In this document: positions 37,650 through 46,113 of the stretch, piece by piece
How the letters are laid out: each line of letters begins with the position of its first letter
How positions within the stretch are numbered: position 1 is the stretch's first letter
Program-made: the position numbers and the translations under genes
From: SIAQ01 sp963767835
GTDB lineage: Bacteria > Planctomycetota > Planctomycetia > Gemmatales > Gemmataceae
Reading direction: 5' to 3'
DNA length: 64,000 nt
NCBI GenBank assembly: GCA_963767835.1
Contig: CAVYFY010000015.1
Span: 124,001 to 188,000, forward strand
Notes under the pieces: generated by a model
The model's database searches: none
Told to the model about the DNA's origin: nothing
What the model saw: only the letters and a program-made list of their open reading frames with translations

Positions 37650-39710
37650 ATGATCGTTCTCACCGTTCGGCGTTTTTGTTCTCTCGCGGCCGCCGGATAT
37701 CTCGTCGTTTTCGCCGGCGCCGTTGTCGCTCAGCCCGGGCCGACGCCCGCTGGCGCCAAGACCGGACTCATTCCGCGCAAAGTCCTGTTTGGCAATCCGG
37801 ACAAGACCAGCCCGCGCATCAGCCCGGACGGAAAGCAACTCAGCTTTCTCGCCCCCGTTGACGGCGTCATGAACGTCTGGGTCGCGCCCATCGACCGGCC
37901 GGAAGACGCAAAACCCGTGACCCAGGACAAGAAACGCGGCATCCGCGCCTACATCTGGGCCTACACCAGCCAGCACCTGCTCTACGTCCAGGACCAGGGG
38001 GGCGACGAGAACTGGCACGTCTACCGCGTCGATCTGAAGTCCGGCGAAACCAAGGACCTCACTCCGATCAAGGGGGTCAACGCCCAGGCCGAAGCGGTCA
38101 GTCGGAAATTCCCCAACGAAATGCTCATCGGACTCAACGACCGCGATGCGAAATTTCACGACATCCATCGCGTCAACTTGCTGACCGGCGAGAGCAAGCT
38201 GATCCAGAAGAACGACGAGTTCGCTGGTTTCATGACCGACGACGACCTTCAGGTTCGCTTCGCCTACAAGTTCACTCCCGACGGCGGGCAACTCACCGTC
38301 AAGCCGGACGGCAAAGGGGGCTGGGTCGAATTCATGAAGACGCCGATGGCCGACAGCCTCACCACCCGACCCGCTGGATTCGATAAGACCGGCAACATCC
38401 TCTACCTCATTGACAGCCGCAATCGCAATACCGGCGCCCTGACAACGCTCGATCTCAAGACCGGCAAGCAGACGGTCATCGCCGACGATAAGCGCGCCGA
38501 CGCCGGCGGCATCATCCTCCATCCAACCGAAAAAACCATCCAGGCCGTCTCATTCACGTTCGACCGCACGCGCTGGCAGTTCCTCGACGACGGCATCAAG
38601 GCCGACTTCGCGGCGCTCGGCAAGGTGGCGGACGGCGAAATCACGCTCGCCGATCGCACACTCGACGACAAGACCTGGATCGTCGCCTTCGCCATGGACA
38701 ATGGTCCGGTGCGCTATTACGCCTACGATCGGCCCAGCAAGAAGGCCCGCTTCCTGTTCACCAATCGCAAGAGTCTCGAAGGGCTGCCGTTGCAGAAGAT
38801 GCACAGTCCGATCGTCAAGTCGCGCGACGGGTTCGATCTGGTCTGCTACCTGACGCTGCCGCCGGGCGCCGATCCAAAGAACACGGGCACGCCGGACATG
38901 CCAACGCCGATGGTTCTGCTGGTGCACGGCGGACCGTGGAGCCGCGACAATTGGGGCTTCAACGGCTACCATCAGTTCCTGGCCAATCGCGGCTACGCCG
39001 TTATGAGCGTCAACTTCCGCGGCTCGACCGGGTTCGGCAAGAAATTCGTCAACGCGGGCAACAAGGAATGGGCCGGCAAGATGCACGACGATCTGCTCGA
39101 CGCCGTCGATTGGGCCGTCAAGGAAAAGATCGCCCGGCCGGACAAGGTCGCCATCATGGGGGGCAGCTACGGCGGTTACGCCACGCTCGTCGGCCTGACC
39201 TTTACGCCGGATCGTTTCACTTGCGGTGTGGACATCGTCGGTCCGTCCAACATCGTGACCTTGCTCAAGACGGTGCCCCCTTATTGGGCGCCGGCGGTGC
39301 AGTTGTTCAAGGACCGCGTCGGCGACTGGACCACTGAAGAGGGACGCAAGTTCCTGGAGGAGCGGTCGCCGCTTTCGCGCGTTAACATGATCAAGAGGCC
39401 ACTGCTGATCGGTCAGGGGGCGAACGATCCGCGCGTCAAGCAGGCCGAGTCGGATCAGATCGTCAAGGCGATGCAGATGCACAAGATTCCGGTGACCTAC
39501 GTCCTCTTCGCCGACGAAGGACATGGCTTCGCGCGTCCGCCGAACAATCTTGCGTTTAATGCCGTCACGGAAGCGTTCCTGGCCAAGCACTTGGGGGGAC
39601 GCTACGAGGCGATCGGTTCGGCCTTCGAGGGCTCGTCGATCAGCGTTCCCGCTGGAGCCATGGACGTGATGGGACTGAAGGACCAATTGCCGAAGTTAAA
39701 GGAGAAGTAG
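37650..39710 (+). CDS. Secreted S9 family prolyl oligopeptidase-like peptidase
   Basis: 686 residues; ATG at 37650 with TTGAGGA upstream opens a signal peptide (CSLAAAGYLVVFAGAVVAQP). The N-terminal half is a beta-propeller (PRISPDGKQLSFLAPVDGVM, HVYRVDLKSGETKDL). The C-terminal half is the alpha/beta hydrolase: PMVLLVHGGPWSRDNWGFNG, VMSVNFRGSTGFGKKF, nucleophile in KVAIMGGSYGGYATLVG, Asp in LLIGQGANDPRVKQAES and His in VLFADEGHGFARP. The catalytic triad is complete. It is likely a periplasmic dipeptidyl- or oligopeptidase degrading short peptides. The upstream gap holds the dockerin remnant. Confidence 0.95.
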   Translation: MIVLTVRRFCSLAAAGYLVVFAGAVVAQPGPTPAGAKTGLIPRKVLFGNPDKTSPRISPDGKQLSFLAPVDGVMNVWVAPIDRPEDAKPVTQDKKRGIRAYIWAYTSQHLLYVQDQGGDENWHVYRVDLKSGETKDLTPIKGVNAQAEAVSRKFPNEMLIGLNDRDAKFHDIHRVNLLTGESKLIQKNDEFAGFMTDDDLQVRFAYKFTPDGGQLTVKPDGKGGWVEFMKTPMADSLTTRPAGFDKTGNILYLIDSRNRNTGALTTLDLKTGKQTVIADDKRADAGGIILHPTEKTIQAVSFTFDRTRWQFLDDGIKADFAALGKVADGEITLADRTLDDKTWIVAFAMDNGPVRYYAYDRPSKKARFLFTNRKSLEGLPLQKMHSPIVKSRDGFDLVCYLTLPPGADPKNTGTPDMPTPMVLLVHGGPWSRDNWGFNGYHQFLANRGYAVMSVNFRGSTGFGKKFVNAGNKEWAGKMHDDLLDAVDWAVKEKIARPDKVAIMGGSYGGYATLVGLTFTPDRFTCGVDIVGPSNIVTLLKTVPPYWAPAVQLFKDRVGDWTTEEGRKFLEERSPLSRVNMIKRPLLIGQGANDPRVKQAESDQIVKAMQMHKIPVTYVLFADEGHGFARPPNNLAFNAVTEAFLAKHLGGRYEAIGSAFEGSSISVPAGAMDVMGLKDQLPKLKEK

Positions 39711-39790
39711 TTTTCGATCACGCCTCGCTCCGCCGCCCCGCCCGGCGCTGACCCGGCCTCCGCGTTGCCACCGCGCCCGTACCGCCGCCG

Positions 39791-40105
39791 TTACTGGCGC
39801 CGGTTCCGGCCTGCGCAGCCCGGCCCGGTAGCCGCACCAGCAACAGGCACCGCCGGGACCCGCCGCCGTTGCCGGCCGCGCGCCGCGGGAGTGCGACCGG
39901 CAAGCAGATCGTCTTTCTCGGCAAGCCAGCGCAGCAGGGCTTCGTCGGCGTGATGGCCGAAATAATAGATTCGGCCGTTGACCTTCTTGCACCAATTTCC
40001 GGACGGGTGCGGAGTGAGCGGGAAGTTCTTGTGCGGCTTCTTGGGCTTGCGGGCTTTCTTGGGTTTGTGGTTGTACGGAGTTGTAGTAGAATGAACCTTC
40101 GTCAT
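39791..40105 (-). CDS. Small basic hypothetical protein
   Basis: 104 residues from an ATG at 40105. The conserved core is KNFPLTPHPSGNWCKKVNGR then IYYFGHHADEALLRWLAEKD, followed by DLLAGRTP. I recognise this block as the N-terminal AP2-like/SAM-like module of many planctomycete integrases and stand-alone small proteins (FPL.PH..G.W.KKI.GK..YFG). No recombinase domain follows here; the Arg/Ala-rich tail is low complexity and may be a readthrough of noncoding DNA. Possibly an integrase remnant near the tRNA gene. Confidence 0.6.
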   Translation of the reverse strand: MTKVHSTTTPYNHKPKKARKPKKPHKNFPLTPHPSGNWCKKVNGRIYYFGHHADEALLRWLAEKDDLLAGRTPAARGRQRRRVPAVPVAGAATGPGCAGRNRRQ

Positions 40106-40260
40106 GGCGTTGCGATCCTTAAGCAAGGTGTTTCGCCGTGTCGACCGGCTGCCCCTCACGAGGGCAGCCCCCCTTTTTTCAGGGGTCCGGTTGTACGGTC
40201 GGTTGTATGAATGAATGCGGAAAAACCGGAAATGACATGAAGCCCTGAAAAAAACGCGAC

Positions 40261-40342
40261 GCCGAGGTGGTGTAACTGGCAGCCACGCAGGACTTAGGAT
40301 CCTGTGCCGAAAGGCGTAAGGGTTCGACTCCCTTCCTCGGCA
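40261..40342 (+). tRNA. tRNA-Leu (anticodon TAG)
   Basis: The acceptor stem gccgagg (40261-40267) pairs with cctcggc (40335-40341), discriminator A at 40342. The anticodon stem-loop reads aggacttaggatcct with TAG in the loop, the variable arm is gccgaaaggc, and the T arm is agggttcgactccct. The long variable arm and UAG anticodon make it leucine. CCA is not encoded. Confidence 0.95.
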
Positions 40343-40366
40343 ATATTCCCTTTACGAGCCATTCGC

Positions 40367-40534
40367 ATGGAAAGCCCCGAGCCGAAACCTGACCATGCGG
40401 CACTTGGTCCGCCGGCGCGGCACATCCGTGTCTCGAGCTGGGATTTCTTCGCCGGGTTGCTTGGCGTCTTGCTTTGGCTCGGCGTGGCCTGGATGGTCGC
40501 AATCAGCATTCCGCGGCGCCGGCCTGTTCCTTGA
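40367..40534 (+). CDS. Small hypothetical membrane protein
   Basis: 55 residues starting 25 bases after the tRNA. One hydrophobic helix (DFFAGLLGVLLWLGVAWMVA) follows a Pro-rich head; the tail is RRRPVP. No family recognised. It may be coupled to the next small membrane protein, 10 bases downstream. Confidence 0.45.
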   Translation: MESPEPKPDHAALGPPARHIRVSSWDFFAGLLGVLLWLGVAWMVAISIPRRRPVP

Positions 40535-40543
40535 ATTTAAGCT

Positions 40544-40780
40544 GATGGTCCTGCTTTACACGGAAATGCTCATCCGCTTCAGCGCCTGGGCCATCCCGGT
40601 GCTCGCCTTTCTGACTCTGGTGGCGTGGCTGAAGGTGCGCAGCGCTGGGCCTGGCTTTGGCTCCTGATCGTGCTGCCCGCGTTTCTCCTCTGCGGCCTGT
40701 TTCTGGGCCTGTATATCCCCATCACGAATTTGCTTCAGGGGCGTGGCGCCTCCCCTACCGGCTGGTGGGAGTATTTTTGA
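40544..40780 (+). CDS. Small two-helix membrane protein (frameshifted)
   Basis: MVLLYTEMLIRFSAWAIPVL AND a second helix RWAWLWLLIVLPAFLLCGLF lie in different frames that meet near 40636-40645; restoring one base gives a protein of about 78 residues ending GRGASPTGWWEYF at 40780. Both halves are clearly membrane helices, so they belong together. The next gene starts 14 bases later after a TAGGAG site. Confidence 0.45.
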   Translation, partial: DGPALHGNAHPLQRLGHPGARLSDSGGVAEGAQRWAWLWLLIVLPAFLLCGLFLGLYIPITNLLQGRGASPTGWWEYF

Positions 40781-40793
40781 TAGGAGCCAGCGC

Positions 40794-41477
40794 ATGCTCG
40801 CACGGATTGCCCAGAGCATTTATCGGCGTTTCCTTAGGCCGCGCGTGCCGGCGTGGTTCATGGATGAGTTGATCGAGCGGACCGGCAATTTTGGCCACGT
40901 CACCTGGCTGGGCCGCCCCGTTTGGCAGAACGTCCTCGATCTGTGGATCATGCAGGAAACCATCGCCGAGCTGAAGCCCGCCCTGCTCATTGAGACCGGC
41001 ACCAACCGCGGCGGCTCGGCCCTCTTCTTCGCCCACCTCTTCGACCTGATCGGCCAGGGCCGCGTCGTCACCATCGACATCGAAAGGATGCACGATCTCT
41101 CCCACCCGCGCATCACCTTCCTCGTGGGCAACTCCATCGATCCCGGCATCATCGAAACGGTGCGCTCGCTGGCCCGAAATGCCGTCGGCCCCGTCATGGT
41201 CACGCTCGACAGCGATCACACGGCCGCGCACGTCCGCGCCGAGTTGGCTGCCTATGCCCCGCTGGTGACGTCGGGCAGTTGGTGCCTGGTGCAGGACGGC
41301 ATCATCGACACGCTGCCCCGCTACGCCGCCGGCCGGCCTGGCCCCTTGCCGGCCATCGAGGATTTCTTGAGATCGGCCCCGGACTTCGAGGTGGACGTGG
41401 AGCGCTCGCGCAAATTCCTGATCTCACATCACCCGAAAGGTTGGCTGCGCCGCAAGCCGGCTTCCACCACGAGCTAA
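40794..41477 (+). CDS. CmcI-like (cephalosporin hydroxylase family) protein
   Basis: 227 residues; ATG at 40794 with TAGGAG upstream. LIETGTNRGGSALFFAHLFD is the SAM-type nucleotide loop of the CmcI family, and VVTIDIERMHDLSHPRITFL and VTLDSDHTAAHVRAELAAYA follow, as do SWCLVQDGIID and the basic C-terminus. Despite the name, members are SAM-dependent methyltransferase-fold enzymes, many in surface polysaccharide or rhamnosyl-methylation loci. The role here is unknown; no glycan cluster is evident other than the GT39 gene downstream. Confidence 0.85.
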   Translation: MLARIAQSIYRRFLRPRVPAWFMDELIERTGNFGHVTWLGRPVWQNVLDLWIMQETIAELKPALLIETGTNRGGSALFFAHLFDLIGQGRVVTIDIERMHDLSHPRITFLVGNSIDPGIIETVRSLARNAVGPVMVTLDSDHTAAHVRAELAAYAPLVTSGSWCLVQDGIIDTLPRYAAGRPGPLPAIEDFLRSAPDFEVDVERSRKFLISHHPKGWLRRKPASTTS

Positions 41478-41522
41478 GTCGTCGCGGTGACGCCATTGAA
41501 GTTCACCGTCGGGGCCAGGCTG

Positions 41523-41668
41523 ATGCCCGAACACGTGCACTTGTTGCTCTGCCCGCAACGCGATTGTGACACCGCAGTGATCCTCAAGGCAATCAAGCAA
41601 ACCGTTGGCACAAAGGCGATCAAGCTTCTGCGACGCACCGCGCCGGAGTGGCTGGAGCGTATCGTCGC
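41523..41668 (+). pseudogene. HUH (Y1) transposase fragment, RAYT-like
   Basis: MPEHVHLLLCPQRDCDTAVI and LKAIKQTVGTKAIKLLRRTA then PEWLERI match the middle of Y1/REP-associated tyrosine transposases, with the metal-binding HUH motif as HVH. The N-terminus and the catalytic tyrosine region are missing and the reading beyond 41668 is unrelated. On the opposite strand just upstream (41474-41520), LAPTVNFNGVTATT-stop faintly resembles the dockerin gene tail. Confidence 0.75.
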
Positions 41669-41867
41669 GCTCGGCGTTACCGCGGCGCCTATTCGGGGTC
41701 GGCCATTTGCACGGCCCAATCGGCGCGCTGATGGCGCTTGTGGACGGGAGGATTGGGTTTGGCGACCGCGTGCCACGCGTTCGCGCGGATGGAACGATCT
41801 TTTGCATTCTGGTGCTTGCGCCTGAATTCGACGCCCGGTGACACAGAGAGGGTCGATCGCTTCCCTG

Positions 41868-43529
41868 TCAATCCGGCTCGTCATCGTCACGCGATAAGGA
41901 AGACTTTTCGCCATAGCGAAATGGGAATGGCCGCTCCTGATGAGTGCAGCGCCAGACGCGGACGGTGCGGAATGGCACGCGGCCGCGCGTCATTGGGAAT
42001 TCATCGATCAGCTCGATCTTTTCGAAGAACCGGTTCATTAGCCGAATCTCCTTGGGGCAATCGCGCATGGTGATGAGGATGCCGTCCCAGCCGACCCAGT
42101 CGTTTGGATTGCTCCACTGGGCGAAGCCGTGAGAGTCGCCAGCGTTGTAACAGAGGACGGGAATCTCCTCGTTGCGCAGGGCGAAGGCGAGTTGGCCGCT
42201 GTCGTACCAGCGGTCGGTAAACAGGAAAGTCTTCGGCTGGCCGAGCAGACCGCGGGCCTTCAGTTCGGAGCCGATGGATTCCCAGCCGCTGATTTCGGTC
42301 AGCGGATCCTTGAATGGAAACTGAATCATTCCGAGCCGGGCATGCGCCAGCGTCACGCCGCCCAGCAGGACGAGTGTTGTGGCGCCGCACGTCAACCAGC
42401 GCCTGACGCGCCTTGGATTCTGCGCCGACCACTGCGCCCAGCGCGCGCCGGCCAACGGAAACAATGCCACGAAGCCGATCAGCGACCAGTGAGGCAACAT
42501 GTCGCGCACCGGCGAAACCAGCAGAAAGAAGGTGATTGGCACCACCGCCAGGCACACCAGCAGCCGATCCATCCCAGCCACCGAAAGGAAATTCTTCAGG
42601 CTTCTGAATAGAATTGACACCAGCAGCAACCACGTCCAGGGGAACAGATACAACGCCGGTCCCAGCACAGTCGAGAGCAAGCCCGCGATCTGAAACTTGG
42701 TCCCGACGGCGCGGCTCCCCTGAAAGACAAACGACAACCACCCGTGCTCGGCGTTCCAGATCAGCACGGGAGCAAAACCGAGCGAGCCGATTGCCAGCGC
42801 GATATACGGGCCGGGGCGGCGCAGCAGGAATCGCGCTGCGGGCGTCAGTACGATGTACAACATGGCCGCCAATGGAAAAAAGATAGCGTGATACTTGCTC
42901 AGAAGCGCCCCGGCGAACGCCAGACCAACCCAGATCCAGGGCAGGGTGCGGCCCGGCTGGTCGATCATCGCCTTGCCGAGCGCCCACATGGTCAACAGGC
43001 CGAAGAACAAGAGCGGCGGGTCGGGAAGGGCGAACGCGCCGGCGGCGCCGTAATACACCGTCAAATTGAGCAGCAGCGCCGCGTAGAAGCCGGGCCAAAC
43101 GCCGTACCAGCGTGCGGTGAGCCGCGCCATAATCCACGTCGAGCCGGCCGTCAAGAGGACGAAGCCGAGCCGTAGCGACAGGGGATGCACCCAGCCGCCG
43201 CACGCGGTCAAGCCGAGCCATTCGATCCACATCGTCATCGGCGGATGATCGAAATAGCTCCAGTCGGGATGAACCGTGAACAGGTAATGATACGCCTCGT
43301 CGTTGCACAGCCCGATGCCCGCCGCCCAGAGCAAGCGCAGCACCACCGAGACTGCAATGAGAATCGCCAACGAGGCGCTCGGCCCAATCGACCAGCTCGC
43401 GGCAGCGGTGGATTGCGCGGGCGAGTGCACAACATCAACCCGGACCGCGAGCGATGGAGTCTTGCGCTCGGCTTGCTCCGTCGCTTGAGCCTCCAGGTGA
43501 CGCGCAGCGAATTCAAGGTTGGACGACAT
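41868..43529 (-). CDS. GT39 family glycosyltransferase (ArnT/PMT-like)
   Basis: 553 residues; ATG at 43529. The GT39 signature is complete near residue 75: GLCNDEAYHYLFTVHPDWSY, then FDHPPMTMWIEWL, where the Asp-Glu pair is catalytic. About a dozen membrane helices follow, then a soluble C-terminal domain (KTFLFTDRWYDSGQLAFALR). These enzymes move a sugar from a polyprenyl-phosphate donor onto lipid A, protein or another acceptor at the outer face of the inner membrane. Acceptor unknown. The frame is intact. Confidence 0.9.
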   Translation of the reverse strand: MSSNLEFAARHLEAQATEQAERKTPSLAVRVDVVHSPAQSTAAASWSIGPSASLAILIAVSVVLRLLWAAGIGLCNDEAYHYLFTVHPDWSYFDHPPMTMWIEWLGLTACGGWVHPLSLRLGFVLLTAGSTWIMARLTARWYGVWPGFYAALLLNLTVYYGAAGAFALPDPPLLFFGLLTMWALGKAMIDQPGRTLPWIWVGLAFAGALLSKYHAIFFPLAAMLYIVLTPAARFLLRRPGPYIALAIGSLGFAPVLIWNAEHGWLSFVFQGSRAVGTKFQIAGLLSTVLGPALYLFPWTWLLLVSILFRSLKNFLSVAGMDRLLVCLAVVPITFFLLVSPVRDMLPHWSLIGFVALFPLAGARWAQWSAQNPRRVRRWLTCGATTLVLLGGVTLAHARLGMIQFPFKDPLTEISGWESIGSELKARGLLGQPKTFLFTDRWYDSGQLAFALRNEEIPVLCYNAGDSHGFAQWSNPNDWVGWDGILITMRDCPKEIRLMNRFFEKIELIDEFPMTRGRVPFRTVRVWRCTHQERPFPFRYGEKSSLSRDDDEPD

Positions 43530-43625
43530 CAATACGAACCATCCTGGTTGGATCGATTACCCTGCTTTCGCACGATTCTTGCGATTGCCGGCCGCAAAAT
43601 CAAGGCGAACTCCAGCGATTCAACA

Positions 43626-43657
43626 AATGCGGAAATGCGGAATGCGGAAATGCGGAA
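43626..43657. repeat. 15-bp tandem repeat aatgcggaaatgcgg
   Basis: Two copies of a 15-base unit lie in the short gap between the divergent GT39 and DUF1501 genes. It encodes nothing and is too short for a confident role. Confidence 0.7.
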
Positions 43658-43758
43658 TATAATGCTTGACATGCATGCCCTCACCCAGCCAAAATGATGT
43701 TCCTGCCGAATTATTCCAGCCCGTTGCTTCACCCCGCCAAAGCGTGAGGACTTCTTCC

Positions 43759-45162
43759 ATGATCCGGATCACCGACAATAGCCTCGTGCGGACTTGCAAG
43801 GGCGTGCAACGCCGTGAATTTCTGCGCATCGGCGCCCTCGCGCTGGGCGAGTTGGCGTTGCCGCGGCGCTTGCAAGCGCAGGAAGCGCGACGGATGGTCA
43901 AGGACAAGGCGGTCGTGATGCTGTTCCTGCAAGGCGGCCCGTCGCAGATCGAGACGTTTGATCCGAAGATGACCGCGCCGGCGGAGATTCGCAGCATCAC
44001 CGGCGAGGTGCAAACGCGCCTGCCCGGCGTCACCTTCGGCGGCACGTTCCCCAAGCTCGCCGCCATGGCCGACAAGCTCGCCATCGTCCGCTCGTTCGCC
44101 TCGGGCAATGCCGATCATCAGAATTACATGACGGTGGCCGGCGGCGACAATCCGACGCGGGCGCCGATGGGCACGCTTTACGCTCGCATCGCCGGCCCCA
44201 ATGATCCGCGCACTGGCATCCCCAACAACGTCATTCTCCCCGCCGAAGCCGTCAGCCCCGGCCTGCGCTTGCCGACCAACTTCGAGACCGATTCGCTCCG
44301 CAAGCTGGTGCAATCGAGCCAAAACCTCGGTGCCAACTTCTCCTTTTTCGATCCTTCCGGCGGCGGCGAGCTGAGGCAGAACCTCGAATTGCGCATCCCG
44401 CGCGACCGCCTCGCCGATCGCCGAGCCCTATTGAACCAGCTCGACAATTTCCGCCGGCAAGCCGACCAAACGCGCGCCTTCGAGAGCGCCGGCGCCTACG
44501 ATCAGCAAGCGTATGACCTGCTCCTGCGCGGCGTCGGCCAGGCGTTCGACCTTTCGCGCGAGGATCCGCGCGTCATCTCCAGCTACGACACCAGCAATCT
44601 CTTCGATCTCGCCGAAGTGAATCGCTGGTTCGATATGCGCCGTGCCTCCAACCTGCTCGGCAAACAAATGCTGCTCGCCCGCCGACTCGTCGAGCACGGC
44701 TGCGGCTTCGTCACCGTCATGGACGCCGGCTGGGACATGCACTCCAACAACAACAGCCCGATCAATCTCGGCGGCATGCACTGGCTGGGAAATCAGCTTG
44801 ATCACGCCGTCGCCGCGTTCCTGGCCGATGTCGAAGCGCGCGGCCTCTCGGACAAGATCATGCTGATCGTCACCGGCGAGATGGGCCGCACGCCGCGCAT
44901 CGGCCGAACGGGGGGCCGCGACCACTGGGCGACGCTGACGCCGCTCTTGATCGCCGGCGGCGGCCTGCGCATGGGCCAGGTGATCGGCCAATCCGACCGC
45001 CAGGCCGGCGCCCCCGCCACCGAACGCTACACCCCCCGCCATCTGCTCGGCACCGTCATGGAAACCGTCTTCAACGTCGGCGAAGTCCGCCTGCAATCCG
45101 ACTTGCCGCGCGATGTCGTCGGCGCCGCGACCGCAGGGACGATCATCCGCGAGTTGTTTTGA
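43759..45162 (+). CDS. DUF1501 domain protein with Tat-type leader
   Basis: 467 residues; ATG at 43759 with GAGGA upstream. VQRREFLRIGALALGELALP is a twin-arginine export signal. VVMLFLQGGPSQIETFDPK is the DUF1501 opening, followed by ADKLAIVRSFASGNADHQNY, VTVMDAGWDMHSNNNSPINL and LIVTGEMGRTPRIGRTGGRD, the sulfatase/alkaline-phosphatase-like core. In Planctomycetes DUF1501 genes nearly always pair with DUF1549/DUF1553 cytochrome-type genes; here the partner lies at 46114-48586, separated by one hypothetical gene. The biochemical role of the pair is unknown. Confidence 0.95.
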   Translation: MIRITDNSLVRTCKGVQRREFLRIGALALGELALPRRLQAQEARRMVKDKAVVMLFLQGGPSQIETFDPKMTAPAEIRSITGEVQTRLPGVTFGGTFPKLAAMADKLAIVRSFASGNADHQNYMTVAGGDNPTRAPMGTLYARIAGPNDPRTGIPNNVILPAEAVSPGLRLPTNFETDSLRKLVQSSQNLGANFSFFDPSGGGELRQNLELRIPRDRLADRRALLNQLDNFRRQADQTRAFESAGAYDQQAYDLLLRGVGQAFDLSREDPRVISSYDTSNLFDLAEVNRWFDMRRASNLLGKQMLLARRLVEHGCGFVTVMDAGWDMHSNNNSPINLGGMHWLGNQLDHAVAAFLADVEARGLSDKIMLIVTGEMGRTPRIGRTGGRDHWATLTPLLIAGGGLRMGQVIGQSDRQAGAPATERYTPRHLLGTVMETVFNVGEVRLQSDLPRDVVGAATAGTIIRELF

Positions 45163-45203
45163 GCCATCCGTCCCCAGTCGTTGTCACGGTCGTGGTTACT
45201 CGT

Positions 45204-45790
45204 ATGCCGATCGAATACGTCAATCGCAAAGGCGAGCGATATTTCTTATGCCAGGGAACGACCAGGACGGGCAAGCCGAATTACTACATGGCGGCAAGCG
45301 CAGCGGCGAGCCGGTGGAGGAGATGCCCGAAGGGTACGAATTGTTCGAGCACCCAGAGCAGGGCCTCGTTTTCGTTCGCAAGATTCGTCCGTCGCGAATC
45401 TTGCCCGAAGAACGTGACAATCTGATGGCGTGGACGCGCGAGTTGGCTGGCACCGAGTATTTCATCGTGGGCGTTGAGGACGATAGCCTGGTGGTCTACT
45501 CGCCTGGGAACGCTCCCGCGGAGTCGGGCGCGATATTCGACAAGTTGGGGCCAGTTCTGCCGGGACGGATGGCGGAGTTGGAGGAGTATTTCGCCAAGAA
45601 CGCGGCGTATTCGGCCATGTTCCGCTTCAAGCTGGTCGATGAAGAAAAACGGTTGTTCTCCGTAGATCGCTGGTGTTTCAAGGGGTCGATCAATAGCTGG
45701 TTTCCGCTCGCGTCCGGCCAATCCCTGGAGAATCAGGCGCGTAAGTTTCTTCCGCATCTTTGCGAGGAATCGTTTTTCGAACTGATGTAA
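45204..45790 (+). CDS. Conserved hypothetical protein (frameshifted)
   Basis: The ATG at 45204 gives MPIEYVNRKGERYFLCQGTT then RTGKPNYYMA; near 45289-45300 the frame shifts by one base and continues RSGEPVEEMPEGYELFEHPE, QGLVFVRKIRPSRILPEERD and WCFKGSINSWFPLASG to 45790. About 195 residues. I recall planctomycete and other bacterial proteins starting MPIEYVNRKGE and sharing the YEIYEHPENG block; no function is known. A DUF4058 3' fragment follows directly. Confidence 0.65.
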
Positions 45791-45791
45791 G

Positions 45792-45894
45792 GCCGCTGCT
45801 GACATCACCGCTGTGGCTCGCAGACGATCGCTCGATCTGGAAGGAAGCCACGAGGAGGCTTGCCAGATTTTGCGCATTGCGTGATTTTCATGGG
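45792..45894 (+). pseudogene. DUF4058 3' fragment (copy 1)
   Basis: Translation with one base slip gives SPLWLADDRS then LDLEGSHEEACQILRIA-stop, the C-terminal signature of DUF4058 proteins (LPLWLADD.S..LDLE.SYE.TC.VLRI). No upstream DUF4058 sequence is present. Sister fragments occur at 49318-49425 and 50290-50394. Confidence 0.75.
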
Positions 45895-46113
45895 CGAGGT
45901 AGGCCATGCCAAAGGCGGTCTTTCTGAACAAGACTGCGCGATGCGCTGGTGCTGCGGGAGTTGTTTCCGACGATCGAGCAGATCGCAACAAGCGAAGGCG
46001 AGGATCAGCACGCAGTCGATGACTGCCGAGTAACTTGCCGATACTGGAAGGAGCCAGGGGATTTCGTGTCACGGCAAGTTCTTGGATGCCATGATGGGAG
46101 GGGAATAAAGGTC

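Noticed and set aside
43626..43657. Short tandem repeat as a possible CRISPR
   Set aside because: Only two units of 15 bases without spacers and no cas genes in the window.
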